Shown here: positions 1-8,350 of the stretch, in pieces
Layout: every line of letters starts with the position of its first letter
Position numbering within the stretch: the first letter of the stretch is position 1
Assembly: GCF_000013645.1 (NCBI RefSeq)
Contig: NC_007951.1
Location: 2,046,001-2,110,000 of the forward strand
DNA: 64,000 bases
Source of the DNA: Paraburkholderia xenovorans LB400
GTDB lineage: Bacteria; Pseudomonadota; Gammaproteobacteria; Burkholderiales; Burkholderiaceae
Direction of reading: 5' to 3'
The notes under the pieces: generated by a model
Database searches by the model: none
The model's input: the letters and a program-made list of their open reading frames with translations, nothing else
What the model was told of the DNA's origin: nothing
Program-made: the position numbers and the translations under genes

Positions 1-480
1 GCCGAAGGCCCACGGGCCTACCTGCGCCACGCTGCGCTGCGCGAGCAGCCGCTCGACGGTGCCCATGCCCTCGGCGATCCAATGCTTGTACCAGGCGTCC
101 TTCTGCTCGGGTGTGACTTTCAGCACGTCCGTCAGGTACTTGAGGATGCGCAGGTTGTTAACCGGGTGAATGTCGCAGGCGATCGCATTTGCGAATTCCA
201 GCACGCGCGCGCGCAGTACCGGTTCGACCGGAATTAGGCGCGGCTCCGGATGCGTGACGTCGAGCCAGTCGATGATCGCGAGCGACTGCGCGAGACGGAA
301 GTCGCCGTCGACAATCGCCGGCACGCTGGCGGAGGCGTTGATGTTGGCGATATAACCCGCGTCGCGCTGCTCGCCGACGCGGATATTGACGCCGTGATAC
401 GCGATGTTGAGACCCTTCAGCACGAGCGCAATGCGCACGCGGTACGAGGTCGAGCTGTTGAAGAAGCTGTAGAGATCCAC
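1..480 (-). CDS. maleylpyruvate/maleylacetoacetate isomerase (zeta-class GST), 3' part beyond window
   Basis: Partial gene; only the first 160 codons are in the window. The translation begins DLYSFFNSSTSYRVRIAL after a GTG codon at 480, the typical thioredoxin-fold N-terminus of zeta-class glutathione transferases, and carries the conserved SxxSxRVRIAL glutathione-site segment and the cis-Pro stretch ASVPAIVDG. An AGGAA ribosome-binding site 7 bases upstream supports the GTG start; there is no nearer in-frame ATG. Enzymes of this family isomerise maleylpyruvate to fumarylpyruvate (gentisate pathway) or maleylacetoacetate to fumarylacetoacetate (tyrosine pathway). Position directly after fumarylpyruvate hydrolase and gentisate dioxygenase on the same strand favours maleylpyruvate isomerase. 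The C-terminal helical domain continues past base 1. Confidence 0.85.
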   Translation of the reverse strand, partial: MDLYSFFNSSTSYRVRIALVLKGLNIAYHGVNIRVGEQRDAGYIANINASASVPAIVDGDFRLAQSLAIIDWLDVTHPEPRLIPVEPVLRARVLEFANAIACDIHPVNNLRILKYLTDVLKVTPEQKDAWYKHWIAEGMGTVERLLAQRSVAQVGPWAFG

Positions 481-515
481 GTTCGTGTTCCTGGATGTCT
501 GCGGGTAAGAGGAGG

Positions 516-1214
516 TCAGGCGATCTTGACGGTCAGCTCACCGAGACGCTCGACGCCTACCTTCATCGTGTCGCCGGGCTTCACCGGGCCGACGCCTTCG
601 GGCGTGCCCGTGTAGATCAGGTCGCCCGGTTCGAGCCGGAAGAACCTCGACAGGTAGGCGACCGTCTCGGCCACCGACCAGATCAGCTGCGTGACGTTAC
701 TCTTCTGCTTCGTTTCGCCGTTCACACTTAGCCAGAGGTCGGCTTTCTCGATGTGGCCGACGCTTGCCGCCGGATGGATCGGGCCGATCGGCGCCGATCG
801 GTCGAATGCCTTGCCGATTTCCCACGGACGGCCCATCTCCCGCATCTTCATTTGGAGATCGCGGCGCGTCATGTCGAGGCCGACCGCATAGCCCCAGACG
901 TAGTCGAGCGCCTCCTTGAGCGGGATGTCCGCGCCGCGCTTGCCGATTACGGCCACGAGCTCGGCCTCGTATTGATAGTTCTGCGTTTCGGGCGGATAGT
1001 CGAGCGCGAGTGTCTCGTTGTAGCCGACCGGCACCACAGCGTTGTCGGGCTTGCAGAAGAAGAATGGCGGCTCGCGGTCCGGGTCGAAGCCCATCTCGCG
1101 CGCGTGCGCGGCGTAGTTGCGGCCGACGCAATAGACGCGGCGCACCGCGATCGCGTCGTTTGTGCGGACGACCGGTACGGCGACCAGCGCTTCGGGCGGG
1201 AAAATGAATGCCAT
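516..1214 (-). CDS. fumarylpyruvate hydrolase (FAH superfamily)
   Basis: A 232-residue protein of the fumarylacetoacetate hydrolase fold. Visible family motifs are YCVGRNYAAHA near the N-terminus, the FFFCKPDNAV segment, the metal-binding region around YEAELVAVIG and the C-terminal TGTPEGVGPVKPGD stretch. In the gentisate pathway this enzyme splits fumarylpyruvate to fumarate and pyruvate in the cytoplasm. The ATG at 1214 is chosen because the FAH domain begins there; upstream in-frame sequence has no family similarity and overlaps the 3' end of the dioxygenase gene. It lies between gentisate dioxygenase and the GST isomerase, all on the minus strand, so the three pathway steps are in one transcription unit. 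Confidence 0.88.
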   Translation of the reverse strand: MAFIFPPEALVAVPVVRTNDAIAVRRVYCVGRNYAAHAREMGFDPDREPPFFFCKPDNAVVPVGYNETLALDYPPETQNYQYEAELVAVIGKRGADIPLKEALDYVWGYAVGLDMTRRDLQMKMREMGRPWEIGKAFDRSAPIGPIHPAASVGHIEKADLWLSVNGETKQKSNVTQLIWSVAETVAYLSRFFRLEPGDLIYTGTPEGVGPVKPGDTMKVGVERLGELTVKIA

Positions 1215-1279
1215 GGTGAATCTCGTTGTTGAAATGATTGGAGTCGCGCGTGCCGGACAGGGCTCACGCGGCGGTGCCG

Positions 1280-2326
1280 TTACTGGCGCTCTTCGCGCAG
1301 CAGGCTGAGCGCGGCGAGCACGGGGCGATTCGAGTAGCTGAACAGGACGGCGTCCTCGTCGGTGTCGAACCTGACCGGCTGCCACGACGGCGCGACGAAC
1401 ACGTCGTGCGGCGCGAACTCGAACAACTGTTCTCCGATCCGGACGTTCCCCTGTCCCTCGACCACGCTGAATACCGTGGAATCGGTCGTCCGGTAAGCCT
1501 TGCCGCGGAAGCCCCTCGGCAGTAGCTGCATGAAGGTCGCCATCGTCGGCATCGGGTAGCCGCCTGTGGCCGGGTTCACGTAGCGCAACTTGAAGCCGTC
1601 CCAGGCGTCAGCCTCGTTCGTGCGAGAGAGCGTGTAGAGTGCCTCGCGGCTGCGCACATACGGGTAGTTGAAGATTGGCGAGTTGCCGTTCTTCACGTCG
1701 TGGCGCACCGGCAGCATGTTCTGGCCGTAGCGCGCGAAGCTGTCCCCCTCGGGCCGTTTGACCGGTTGCGTGTCTTCCGGATAGGTCTCGGCAAAGCCGG
1801 CGTCCAGCTGGAGCAGGAGCGGAATGTCGAGGCCGTCGAGCCACACGACGGGCTCGCCGCTGGCCTGGATGCTTGGGTTGCCGTGGTCGTGCCACGTCCA
1901 CGACGGCGTGATGATAAAGTCCCCCGGATGCATCGTCGTGCGCTCGCCGTCGACGGCTGTCCACGCGCTCGTGCCCTCGACGATGAAACGCAGCGCCGAC
2001 TGCGTGTGACGGTGGCTCGGCGCGATCTCGCCCGGCAGGATTAGCTGCAGGCCGGCGTAGAGGTTCGACGTGATGCTCGCCTTGCCGGGCAGGCCCGGGT
2101 TTTCGAGGATTAGCACGCGGCGGATGGCCTCGGCCGCGCTGATGACCTTGCCGGACTCCAGCACGAACTTGCGCAGTTGTGCATACTTCCAGATCGCCGG
2201 GACGGCCTGCGGACGCGGCTCCTTCGGCACGAGCGTGTGCAGCGATTCCCAGAGCGGCGCCATACCGAGCTTGGCAATCTGCTCGTAGTAGGCGATGCGG
2301 GAAGGGCTGTGGTTTCTAATCGTCAT
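1280..2326 (-). CDS. gentisate 1,2-dioxygenase (bicupin)
   Basis: A 348-residue bicupin ring-cleaving dioxygenase, matching the usual 340-350 residues of the family. The N-terminal cupin shows the iron-binding pattern [15 protein letters not shown] followed by the distal histidine in TWHDHGN; the C-terminal cupin ([20 protein letters not shown]) is of the degenerate type. It opens gentisate to maleylpyruvate using Fe(II) and O2. The ATG at 2326 gives the expected N-terminus ([16 protein letters not shown]). Downstream are the hydrolase and isomerase of the next two steps; upstream is an M24-fold gene. Function is well supported by motifs and operon context. Confidence 0.92.
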   Translation of the reverse strand: MTIRNHSPSRIAYYEQIAKLGMAPLWESLHTLVPKEPRPQAVPAIWKYAQLRKFVLESGKVISAAEAIRRVLILENPGLPGKASITSNLYAGLQLILPGEIAPSHRHTQSALRFIVEGTSAWTAVDGERTTMHPGDFIITPSWTWHDHGNPSIQASGEPVVWLDGLDIPLLLQLDAGFAETYPEDTQPVKRPEGDSFARYGQNMLPVRHDVKNGNSPIFNYPYVRSREALYTLSRTNEADAWDGFKLRYVNPATGGYPMPTMATFMQLLPRGFRGKAYRTTDSTVFSVVEGQGNVRIGEQLFEFAPHDVFVAPSWQPVRFDTDEDAVLFSYSNRPVLAALSLLREERQ

Positions 2327-2504
2327 TGGATACTTCTCCAATTCAATTTCGCAATCCCGGCTGGCTTTCCAGTCTGCGGGGGGGTGAGAAAGGGCGACCG
2401 GTATCAACCGAGTTCGTGCGGAGGTGAGCGCTGGTCGGATTGCATGCCCCGCGTACTGTTGTGGCCGGCAAGCGCTGATGGCGAGCCGTTCCCCAGTCAC
2501 TAGC

Positions 2505-3824
2505 TCAGCCAACCTGTGGGAGTTCTTTCGGTACGCCGATCAGGCACTCCGCCTGCTTGGGGCGCACGACCATAAAGTCAGACAGCATGCAACCGACATC
2601 GGGCTTCCAGGCGGAATTGTGCAAATCGATGTTATTGCCGAACGTCATGCCTTCTTCCAGAACCATGTCTGCAATACGATTCCCGTTCAATGTGTTGGAT
2701 CCGTAGCCGTCCTGGTAGATCACCGTAGGAAATTCTGGCGACGCCGTGCCCATTGCGTGAAAACCAAGCTCGACCCAGTCAAGCTTCGCATCTTGAGCTG
2801 GCTTACGGATCATCTGGATCGCTTCGCCAATGGTGCGACCGGCTACGAGTGCCTCCTTACTTGCCTCGAGACATTCGTGCGAAACAGCCCAGATATTCAG
2901 CAGTTCTCGCGGCGCCTTCTTGCCGATATAGACGGAAAACTCCGTGTGACAGCGGTAGCCGCCGTATTTGGTATGCCATTCCGTGACAATTATGTCCCCG
3001 TATTGAAGCGGTCTCATGGTCGGCGTGAGAGGTTGCTCGCAGCCATGAAGCAGATGCCATAGCTCGTCAGTTGGATGGTCGACCGGGCCTGCTGCAAACA
3101 GATTGAAGATGTTCGGTTCACCGCCGTTGGCGATTTGTGTTCGAATCATCTCGGCATACACCGCTGCGTCTGGCACACCAGGGCGGGCCGTTTCTACCAT
3201 CGCGTCAATGACTTTTCGGGCGATGCGTCCAGCGCCCCGCAGCATGTCGATTTCTTCCTCGCTTTTTACCATTCGCATTTCCTGGAGCAGTGCGCTAGCG
3301 TCCTGGAATTCCGCGTTTGGCAAAAGGCGCTTCAATGCCAGTACGTCTTCATGAAGTAGGGTTGGCGTGGTCTGGATCGTAGAAGAGAAGCCGACCAGGC
3401 CAATGCGAGCACCGCCGAGACCCCGTTGACGAAGCTCGTCTGCAACCACAGTCATCCCACCTCGTGTACGGAAGTCGCGGATCCACTTTTGGACCGACAA
3501 ATACATGTTTGTCGGTCTGTTCATGTGGGCGACCGCGTTCCAGACGACCGGATCGCCAACTAGAGGGAATAGCGCGTCGGCACCGATTTGGGAGTCCACC
3601 TGCAGCATGTAACGCATGTTGGCCATGCCCATTCCCCAATAGATATCGTTACCGAGGAATACAAGCGCATCTAAACCAGCCATCAGCATCTTTTTGCGCG
3701 CCCGATCCCAGCGGCGGTCACGCTCTTCGAGCGAGAGCTGGGGAACGAAAGCGGTGAGATCGACGGCACGAGCTTCTTCGCTGATCGATGCAGAAAGGGT
3801 GGACGGGAAATCTCTTTGATTCAT
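2505..3824 (-). CDS. M24 (creatinase/aminopeptidase P-fold) hydrolase with degenerate metal site
   Basis: A 439-residue protein with the two-domain architecture of the M24 family: an N-terminal creatinase-like domain (about residues 30-180) and a C-terminal pita-bread domain (about 190-420). Normal M24 metallopeptidases coordinate two metals through Asp, Asp, His, Glu and Glu. Here the first Asp block reads [16 protein letters not shown], so both Asp positions are changed (to Glu and His); GFHAMG keeps a His; the GMTFGNNID and MLSDFMVV blocks lack the usual two Glu residues. By analogy to creatinase it may act without metal on a C-N bond. It lies between an aromatic-acid transporter and gentisate dioxygenase, so it may release gentisate or a precursor from a conjugate; that is inference. 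Confidence 0.75.
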   Translation of the reverse strand: MNQRDFPSTLSASISEEARAVDLTAFVPQLSLEERDRRWDRARKKMLMAGLDALVFLGNDIYWGMGMANMRYMLQVDSQIGADALFPLVGDPVVWNAVAHMNRPTNMYLSVQKWIRDFRTRGGMTVVADELRQRGLGGARIGLVGFSSTIQTTPTLLHEDVLALKRLLPNAEFQDASALLQEMRMVKSEEEIDMLRGAGRIARKVIDAMVETARPGVPDAAVYAEMIRTQIANGGEPNIFNLFAAGPVDHPTDELWHLLHGCEQPLTPTMRPLQYGDIIVTEWHTKYGGYRCHTEFSVYIGKKAPRELLNIWAVSHECLEASKEALVAGRTIGEAIQMIRKPAQDAKLDWVELGFHAMGTASPEFPTVIYQDGYGSNTLNGNRIADMVLEEGMTFGNNIDLHNSAWKPDVGCMLSDFMVVRPKQAECLIGVPKELPQVG

Positions 3825-3972
3825 ATATGTACTCCTAAAGAAAATTGAAAGAATGGTGTTTTAACGAGAATGATTTCGAGGAATTCTCGAAGTGAATCGT
3901 TCGATCTACGTGCTCTTGCTAATGCAACTATCAGAGGAAGGGATGTCGCCCTCGATGGAGCGTGCTCGTGGC

Positions 3973-5373
3973 TCAGGTGGGATCCGTGAGTCCGGTCGTC
4001 AATGACTCACCTCTAGGGATCTGTGGATCACTCTCGGGAAACGCCAATTGCAACGTACGACGTGTGGTCGGAAGCAGGTAGATCAACGCCATGGCAATCG
4101 CTGCGATAACACACGGAGAGGCAGCGGCATAGAAAATCTCGTTGGTTGTCCATTTCCAGCCAACGAGGACTCCGCCCATCAACGGTCCGAGCATGGAGCC
4201 GAGTCGTCCGATGCCTGTTGCCCAGCCCACACCAGTTGAGCGGATGAGCGTTGGATACACGGCGACGTTTAGTGCATGGGTTACCCCTTGTGTACCGCTG
4301 CCTAGTCCGGCTACGAAGACCACGGCGACGAGAAGCAGGAAGACGTGAGTGGTCCATCCCATGAAAGCTAGTGCGACCGCGTAGAGCGCACAGGTAGCGG
4401 CCAGCGCCAGTGCTGACCAACGACGCCTGAGCAGCGGGGCAAGCGCGAGGGAGGACAGTGCAGAGCCGATGGGGAAAGCCGCTAACGCCAAGGCTGAGTT
4501 GCCGATAGACATGCCAGCGGCAGTGAATAAGGTCGGCAGCCAGCTGAAAACGAAGTAGGTCGCGATCAGCAGCATCAGCACCGTTGTCCAGATCAGTGTT
4601 GTGTAAGCTGCCCGGCCTTCGGCGAACAGGCTGCGCACCGGTGAGCGCTGGATACTTGGTTCACCGGCTACGACAAACTTGGCATCGTGTGGTAATTCAA
4701 GTTCGGGTGCGATGCGATTCAGTATCCGCCGCACTCGTTCGGGTGATCTGCCGAATACAACCAGTTGTCGCGATGAATCTGGAACTGCCAGGACGGCGAC
4801 CAGTGCGATGGCTAAGGCAATGGCTCCGCCTACATAGAATATGCTTTGCCACCCGAGGGTAGGCACTAGTGCTGCGGCGAGAAATCCCCCGAACGTCGTG
4901 CCGGCAAGATAGCCCATCGCACATACCGTGACGAGGGAGCTGCGCCGGGTTGCGGGTACATACTCTGAGGTGAGCGCAATCGCGTTTGGGTAGGCACCGC
5001 CAATACCTACGCCAGCCGCAAACTGGAGAAGCATCAGTATTTCCGGGGAGGTGGTTGCACCCTTCGCCAGATTGAGCAGACCAAATGCAATTAGACTTGA
5101 AACCAGCATAGGTTTGCGTCCTACTTTGTCGGAAATCAAACCCATGAGCAAGTTCCCGATACCCATACCCAGCACGCCGGCCGTGAAAATCGGCCCCAAC
5201 GTTTCGCGGCTGAAACCCAGACTCCGTACCAGCGCTGGCGCCACATAGCCGATTGCCTGGGCGTCGAAACCATCTACTGCCATAGCAAGCGTGCATGTCA
5301 CAACGATTCCCCACTGGAATGCGGACATCGACCGCGAATCGATCATGGCCGCCACCTCAAAAGTGCGCTGCAT
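3973..5373 (-). CDS. aromatic acid:H+ symporter family MFS transporter
   Basis: A 466-residue, 12-helix major facilitator protein. The first helix carries AVDGFDAQAIGYVAPALV, the DGxD-type motif characteristic of the aromatic acid:H+ symporter (AAHS) branch, and loop 2-3 carries SDKVGRKP, the MFS signature. The ATG at 5373 is preceded by AAGGAG at good spacing; upstream in-frame codons add a poor N-terminus. It sits upstream of the M24 and gentisate genes on the same strand, so import of gentisate, 3-hydroxybenzoate or a related acid across the inner membrane is the natural role. Exact substrate is not visible from sequence. Confidence 0.85.
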   Translation of the reverse strand: MQRTFEVAAMIDSRSMSAFQWGIVVTCTLAMAVDGFDAQAIGYVAPALVRSLGFSRETLGPIFTAGVLGMGIGNLLMGLISDKVGRKPMLVSSLIAFGLLNLAKGATTSPEILMLLQFAAGVGIGGAYPNAIALTSEYVPATRRSSLVTVCAMGYLAGTTFGGFLAAALVPTLGWQSIFYVGGAIALAIALVAVLAVPDSSRQLVVFGRSPERVRRILNRIAPELELPHDAKFVVAGEPSIQRSPVRSLFAEGRAAYTTLIWTTVLMLLIATYFVFSWLPTLFTAAGMSIGNSALALAAFPIGSALSSLALAPLLRRRWSALALAATCALYAVALAFMGWTTHVFLLLVAVVFVAGLGSGTQGVTHALNVAVYPTLIRSTGVGWATGIGRLGSMLGPLMGGVLVGWKWTTNEIFYAAASPCVIAAIAMALIYLLPTTRRTLQLAFPESDPQIPRGESLTTGLTDPT

Positions 5374-5492
5374 TGACTTGTCTCCTTGATGTCCGGCGGC
5401 GCCGGTGCGCCGTCGAGTGGCGATTAGTTTGTGAAACAATAGTTGGCATACAAATTATTGTCAAGGACAAGTTATTGGGTTATCTATACGCC
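5374..5492. promoter_or_regulatory. divergent intergenic region with candidate MarR operator
   Basis: AT-rich spacer between the divergent transporter and MarR genes. It contains a perfect inverted repeat TTGT-GAA-ACAA at 5429-5439, and a wider ACAATA/TATTGT pair at about 5436-5461. MarR proteins usually bind such palindromes in their own divergent promoter. No start site can be fixed from sequence alone. Confidence 0.45.
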
Positions 5493-5975
5493 ATGAACAA
5501 GGCCACCCAGGAAAGCAAGTTGTCGTCCGATACTGATGAAGGGGTTTCACATCGGTTGACGTTTCTATTGCATCGGATAGTCTCGGTCCTCGTCGATGCA
5601 AGTTCGCCACAATTCCGTTCCTTGGGACTGAGCATCCCTGCAGCGCGGGCCCTCGTCGCACTATACGAAGGCGGTTCGCAAATGACGGTCGGGAAGCTGG
5701 CGGAAACAACATCGACTGATCTGTCAACGATGTCTCACATCTTGAGACGCCTCGAGTCTCAGCAATTGATAAGCAGGACGCGCCTGGAGGGGGACAACCG
5801 CGTGGTTTATGCGACGCTAACGGATCAGGGGCGATCCGTCGGGAAGGAGTGCCACGACGCGAGTCTTGAGCACGAGGCTGTCCTGCTTAGTGATATGTCT
5901 CCGGACGAGTCTGCGTTGCTAAAGCGCACGTTGATCCGCCTTTACCGTAACGCAAAGGCCGGCTTTGAGCCCTGA
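5493..5975 (+). CDS. MarR-family transcriptional regulator
   Basis: A 160-residue winged-helix protein. The DNA-recognition region runs through QMTVGKLAETTSTDLSTMSHILRRLES and the wing contains NRVVYATLTDQGR, both diagnostic of MarR. The ATG at 5493 (MNKATQESK) fits the usual length; longer in-frame starts run back into the transporter promoter. It is divergent from the aromatic-acid transporter and gentisate genes and is probably their ligand-responsive repressor, with gentisate or a related aromatic acid as effector (inference from arrangement). Confidence 0.85.
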   Translation: MNKATQESKLSSDTDEGVSHRLTFLLHRIVSVLVDASSPQFRSLGLSIPAARALVALYEGGSQMTVGKLAETTSTDLSTMSHILRRLESQQLISRTRLEGDNRVVYATLTDQGRSVGKECHDASLEHEAVLLSDMSPDESALLKRTLIRLYRNAKAGFEP

Positions 5976-6249
5976 GTTGCCCTCACAGCCAATTTCAGGC
6001 CCGATAAGTGGCAATGGCATGTCTTTTGCTTGAGCGAAGCCGGCGCGGACTTAAAGGTCACATCGGGGTCGTTGTTTGGCAGCCTTGTGGTGCCCTATGA
6101 CTCGACGGCTGTGGCGGGGCCTCGGCCTGACTCACCAAGCGACGGTTATCCGGTACTGCTGCGCCACGCCAGTCCGGTCGCGCGTTTGAAGGCGCTGCTG
6201 AACGCACTTTCTATTGATAGCCCAACGAATAGCCGATCACTGATATGGG

Positions 6250-6897
6250 CTGAACACTGCTGCACAGCAACTTTGCCCCGAGGTGCATGCGCTAGCGCAC
6301 GAGATATTCGAAAGTCTGTCGATGCCTTTGCACGCGAATTCATGGTCACGGGTGATGGTGCTGGATCTGCTGATTGCGAACGCCGGCATCATGGCGACAT
6401 TACTCACGCGTGACGTGCGAGGCTACGAAGGACAATTTGCCACGAACCATCTGGGGCATTTCCAGCTTGCGGCGACGCTGTGGCCCAGCCTGCGCCGGGC
6501 AGGCGGGCGCGTGCCGTCGTGCTTTCGTCTGGCGCACATTGCTTTTGCTACGTCGATCTCGACGACCCGAATTATCTTCACCGGTCCTATGACAGGTGGA
6601 AAGCTTACGGACAGTCGAAAACCGCCAATGCGGTCTTGGTCTGGACCTCCGTGATCCGGCGCACGGCGTACGCGCTTTCGCTGTCCATCCAGGCTCCATC
6701 CATCATCACTGACGCTCCAGCGTCACCGGACGCTTGCGGACTTGCAGGCCATGGGTTTTCGCAATGCCGAAGGCAAGATCCCGCCGGGAATCGCGGAACG
6801 CTAACAGTGCGGCAAGGCGCCGCAACGACGGTCTGGTGTGCGACCAGCCCTCAAATGGAGGGGGCGCGGTGTCTATTGTGAGGATTGCGATATTGCG
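6250..6897 (+). pseudogene. decayed short-chain dehydrogenase/reductase
   Basis: Fragments of one SDR protein appear in successive reading frames. DLLIANAGIMATLL and FATNHLGHFQLAATLWPSL (NAG motif and NHLGHF motif) lie in one frame near 6363-6500. VVLSSGAHCF, DPNYLHRSYDRWKAYGQSKTANAVL (catalytic YxxxK) lie in a second frame near 6515-6640. GAATTVWCATSPQ follows near 6815, and VYCEDCDI falls in yet another frame near 6872-6896. The order and motifs match retinol-dehydrogenase-like SDRs of about 300 residues. At least three frame changes are needed, and the Rossmann N-terminus is not recognisable, so the gene is dead. Confidence 0.75.
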
Positions 6898-7825
6898 TCC
6901 ACGAGGCCGGCCGATTCGACTGATATGTACGGTGTAGGCGTTCGACCCGGCCGCGCGAACAGGTTGTGGCAATGAGTGAGCAATTGACAGGGGTCGCATT
7001 CGACGCTGCATAGAAACCCATTGGCGTTGTTGTGCTATTCAGCTCTTCAGCCGGTGATCCTCGTCTGACAAGGAATTTGTGAAAGTTGCCCGTTCGGGAA
7101 TTGGCGCTAGCTATTCCTCCAGTTACATATTTCGGGGCAGGTTGTTAATGGCATGCCTTGGATGAGAGATGAGATCGAGTGACCGCACTCGCCGAAACAA
7201 TACCAGCCTGCCACGCTAAGCGGCGCGTGGGTCCGAGTCCCCCGTCTCTGCCGGAAATGGCGGTAGAACCCGCAGGGTACATGGGAGACGTTGTCGAATG
7301 AACACGAGCCGGATAGGTTGGATAGTTCCGGCGAGGGCAGCACGTGCTGGGAGAGGAAACGGAGTACAGCAAGGCGATCCGACGCGATAGTTCCGACGCA
7401 TGGTCGCGCCGACATACGTGCTGGCGGCGACGCTGGAGCGGCGCCCTGCGGCGGCACACGGGAGCAACGTGTCGTCAGTTACCTATCGGTTCCTGCGCTT
7501 GACACCTTTGGCCAGAAATCGTCAGAGTTCGCTGCCGGCCTGGATCAGGTGGGCCGTCAATCGCCCAGGGACCAAGTTTGATCGGATTGTAGTCATGCCT
7601 GGGAAAAACTGTCCGCGTTTCACGGGCATTGACCGGCAACGACTGCGTCCAATCACGACGTCTTTCCTCGTCAGGTGTGTCTTGCCAGTGCTGGAATTTT
7701 GTCAGGAACTCAGGTGCCAGCAAAACTAGGTCGTGGCGAGAGACATCGAATGGCCGATCTGGATGGTGCCGAACGTCCGTGCGCTTTGCGCTGGACGTCA
7801 GGTCTCCGAACTCGCGGCGTGCAAG
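6898..7825. other. no gene recognised
   Basis: About 0.9 kb between the SDR remnant and the response-regulator remnant. Short open frames exist on both strands but none has a ribosome-binding site together with recognisable protein content. It may hold further decayed sequence. Confidence 0.5.
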
Positions 7826-8186
7826 TCAGGGACCACCCGGACGATGCCCCGTATGCCGTTCGATGAGCCGCAACAGACACGCTATGCCAAACGGTTTCTG
7901 CAGGGACTCGTCTACGGGCAGAAAGCCAGACGGCTGCTGCGCACTCATCATGAAATCCCGGATACCAGCCAGTTCCGGCGCTGCCGTAGCAAGCGAGAGA
8001 GGCTGAGCCGTCCATGACGGGCATCATCCAGTCTGTCAGGACGAGGTCTGGCCGCCATTGTGCGATGGATTCGAGCGCACGCGCTCCGTTCCCAGCGGCT
8101 CGGACTTCCAGCCCATATTCCGTGAGCGCGAGTTCCAGCGCCTCGACGATGGCGGGTTCATCGTCCACCAGCAATACCCTGATCAT
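7826..8186 (-). pseudogene. single-domain response regulator, frameshifted
   Basis: The start at 8186 reads MIRVLLVDDEPAIVEALELA and continues to the phosphoacceptor block DLVLTDWMMPVMDGS, a textbook receiver domain (DD pair, Asp acceptor). After this the frame is lost at about 7990; the rest of the domain is found one base off as PELAGI, MMSAQQPSGFLP, LQKPFGIACLLRLIERH, including the conserved KP, ending at 7826. The joined product would be about 120 residues, a CheY-like receiver without output domain. It is divergent from the hybrid kinase at 8351, which may have been its partner. One or more indels inactivate it unless this is a sequencing error. Confidence 0.8.
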
Positions 8187-8350
8187 CCTTTGCCATCCCC
8201 TGGTTCGGCAATTCGTGAGCAAGGCCCTGAGCCATCCCGGAACGACTGCCGCGCTGATAGAATCAACCGCTGTAGTGACGCCCATGGAGCGATGGGGAGC
8301 GGGAGCACCCAGCCTGAAAGAGATACGCACCAACAGCCAGGGTAACGACG

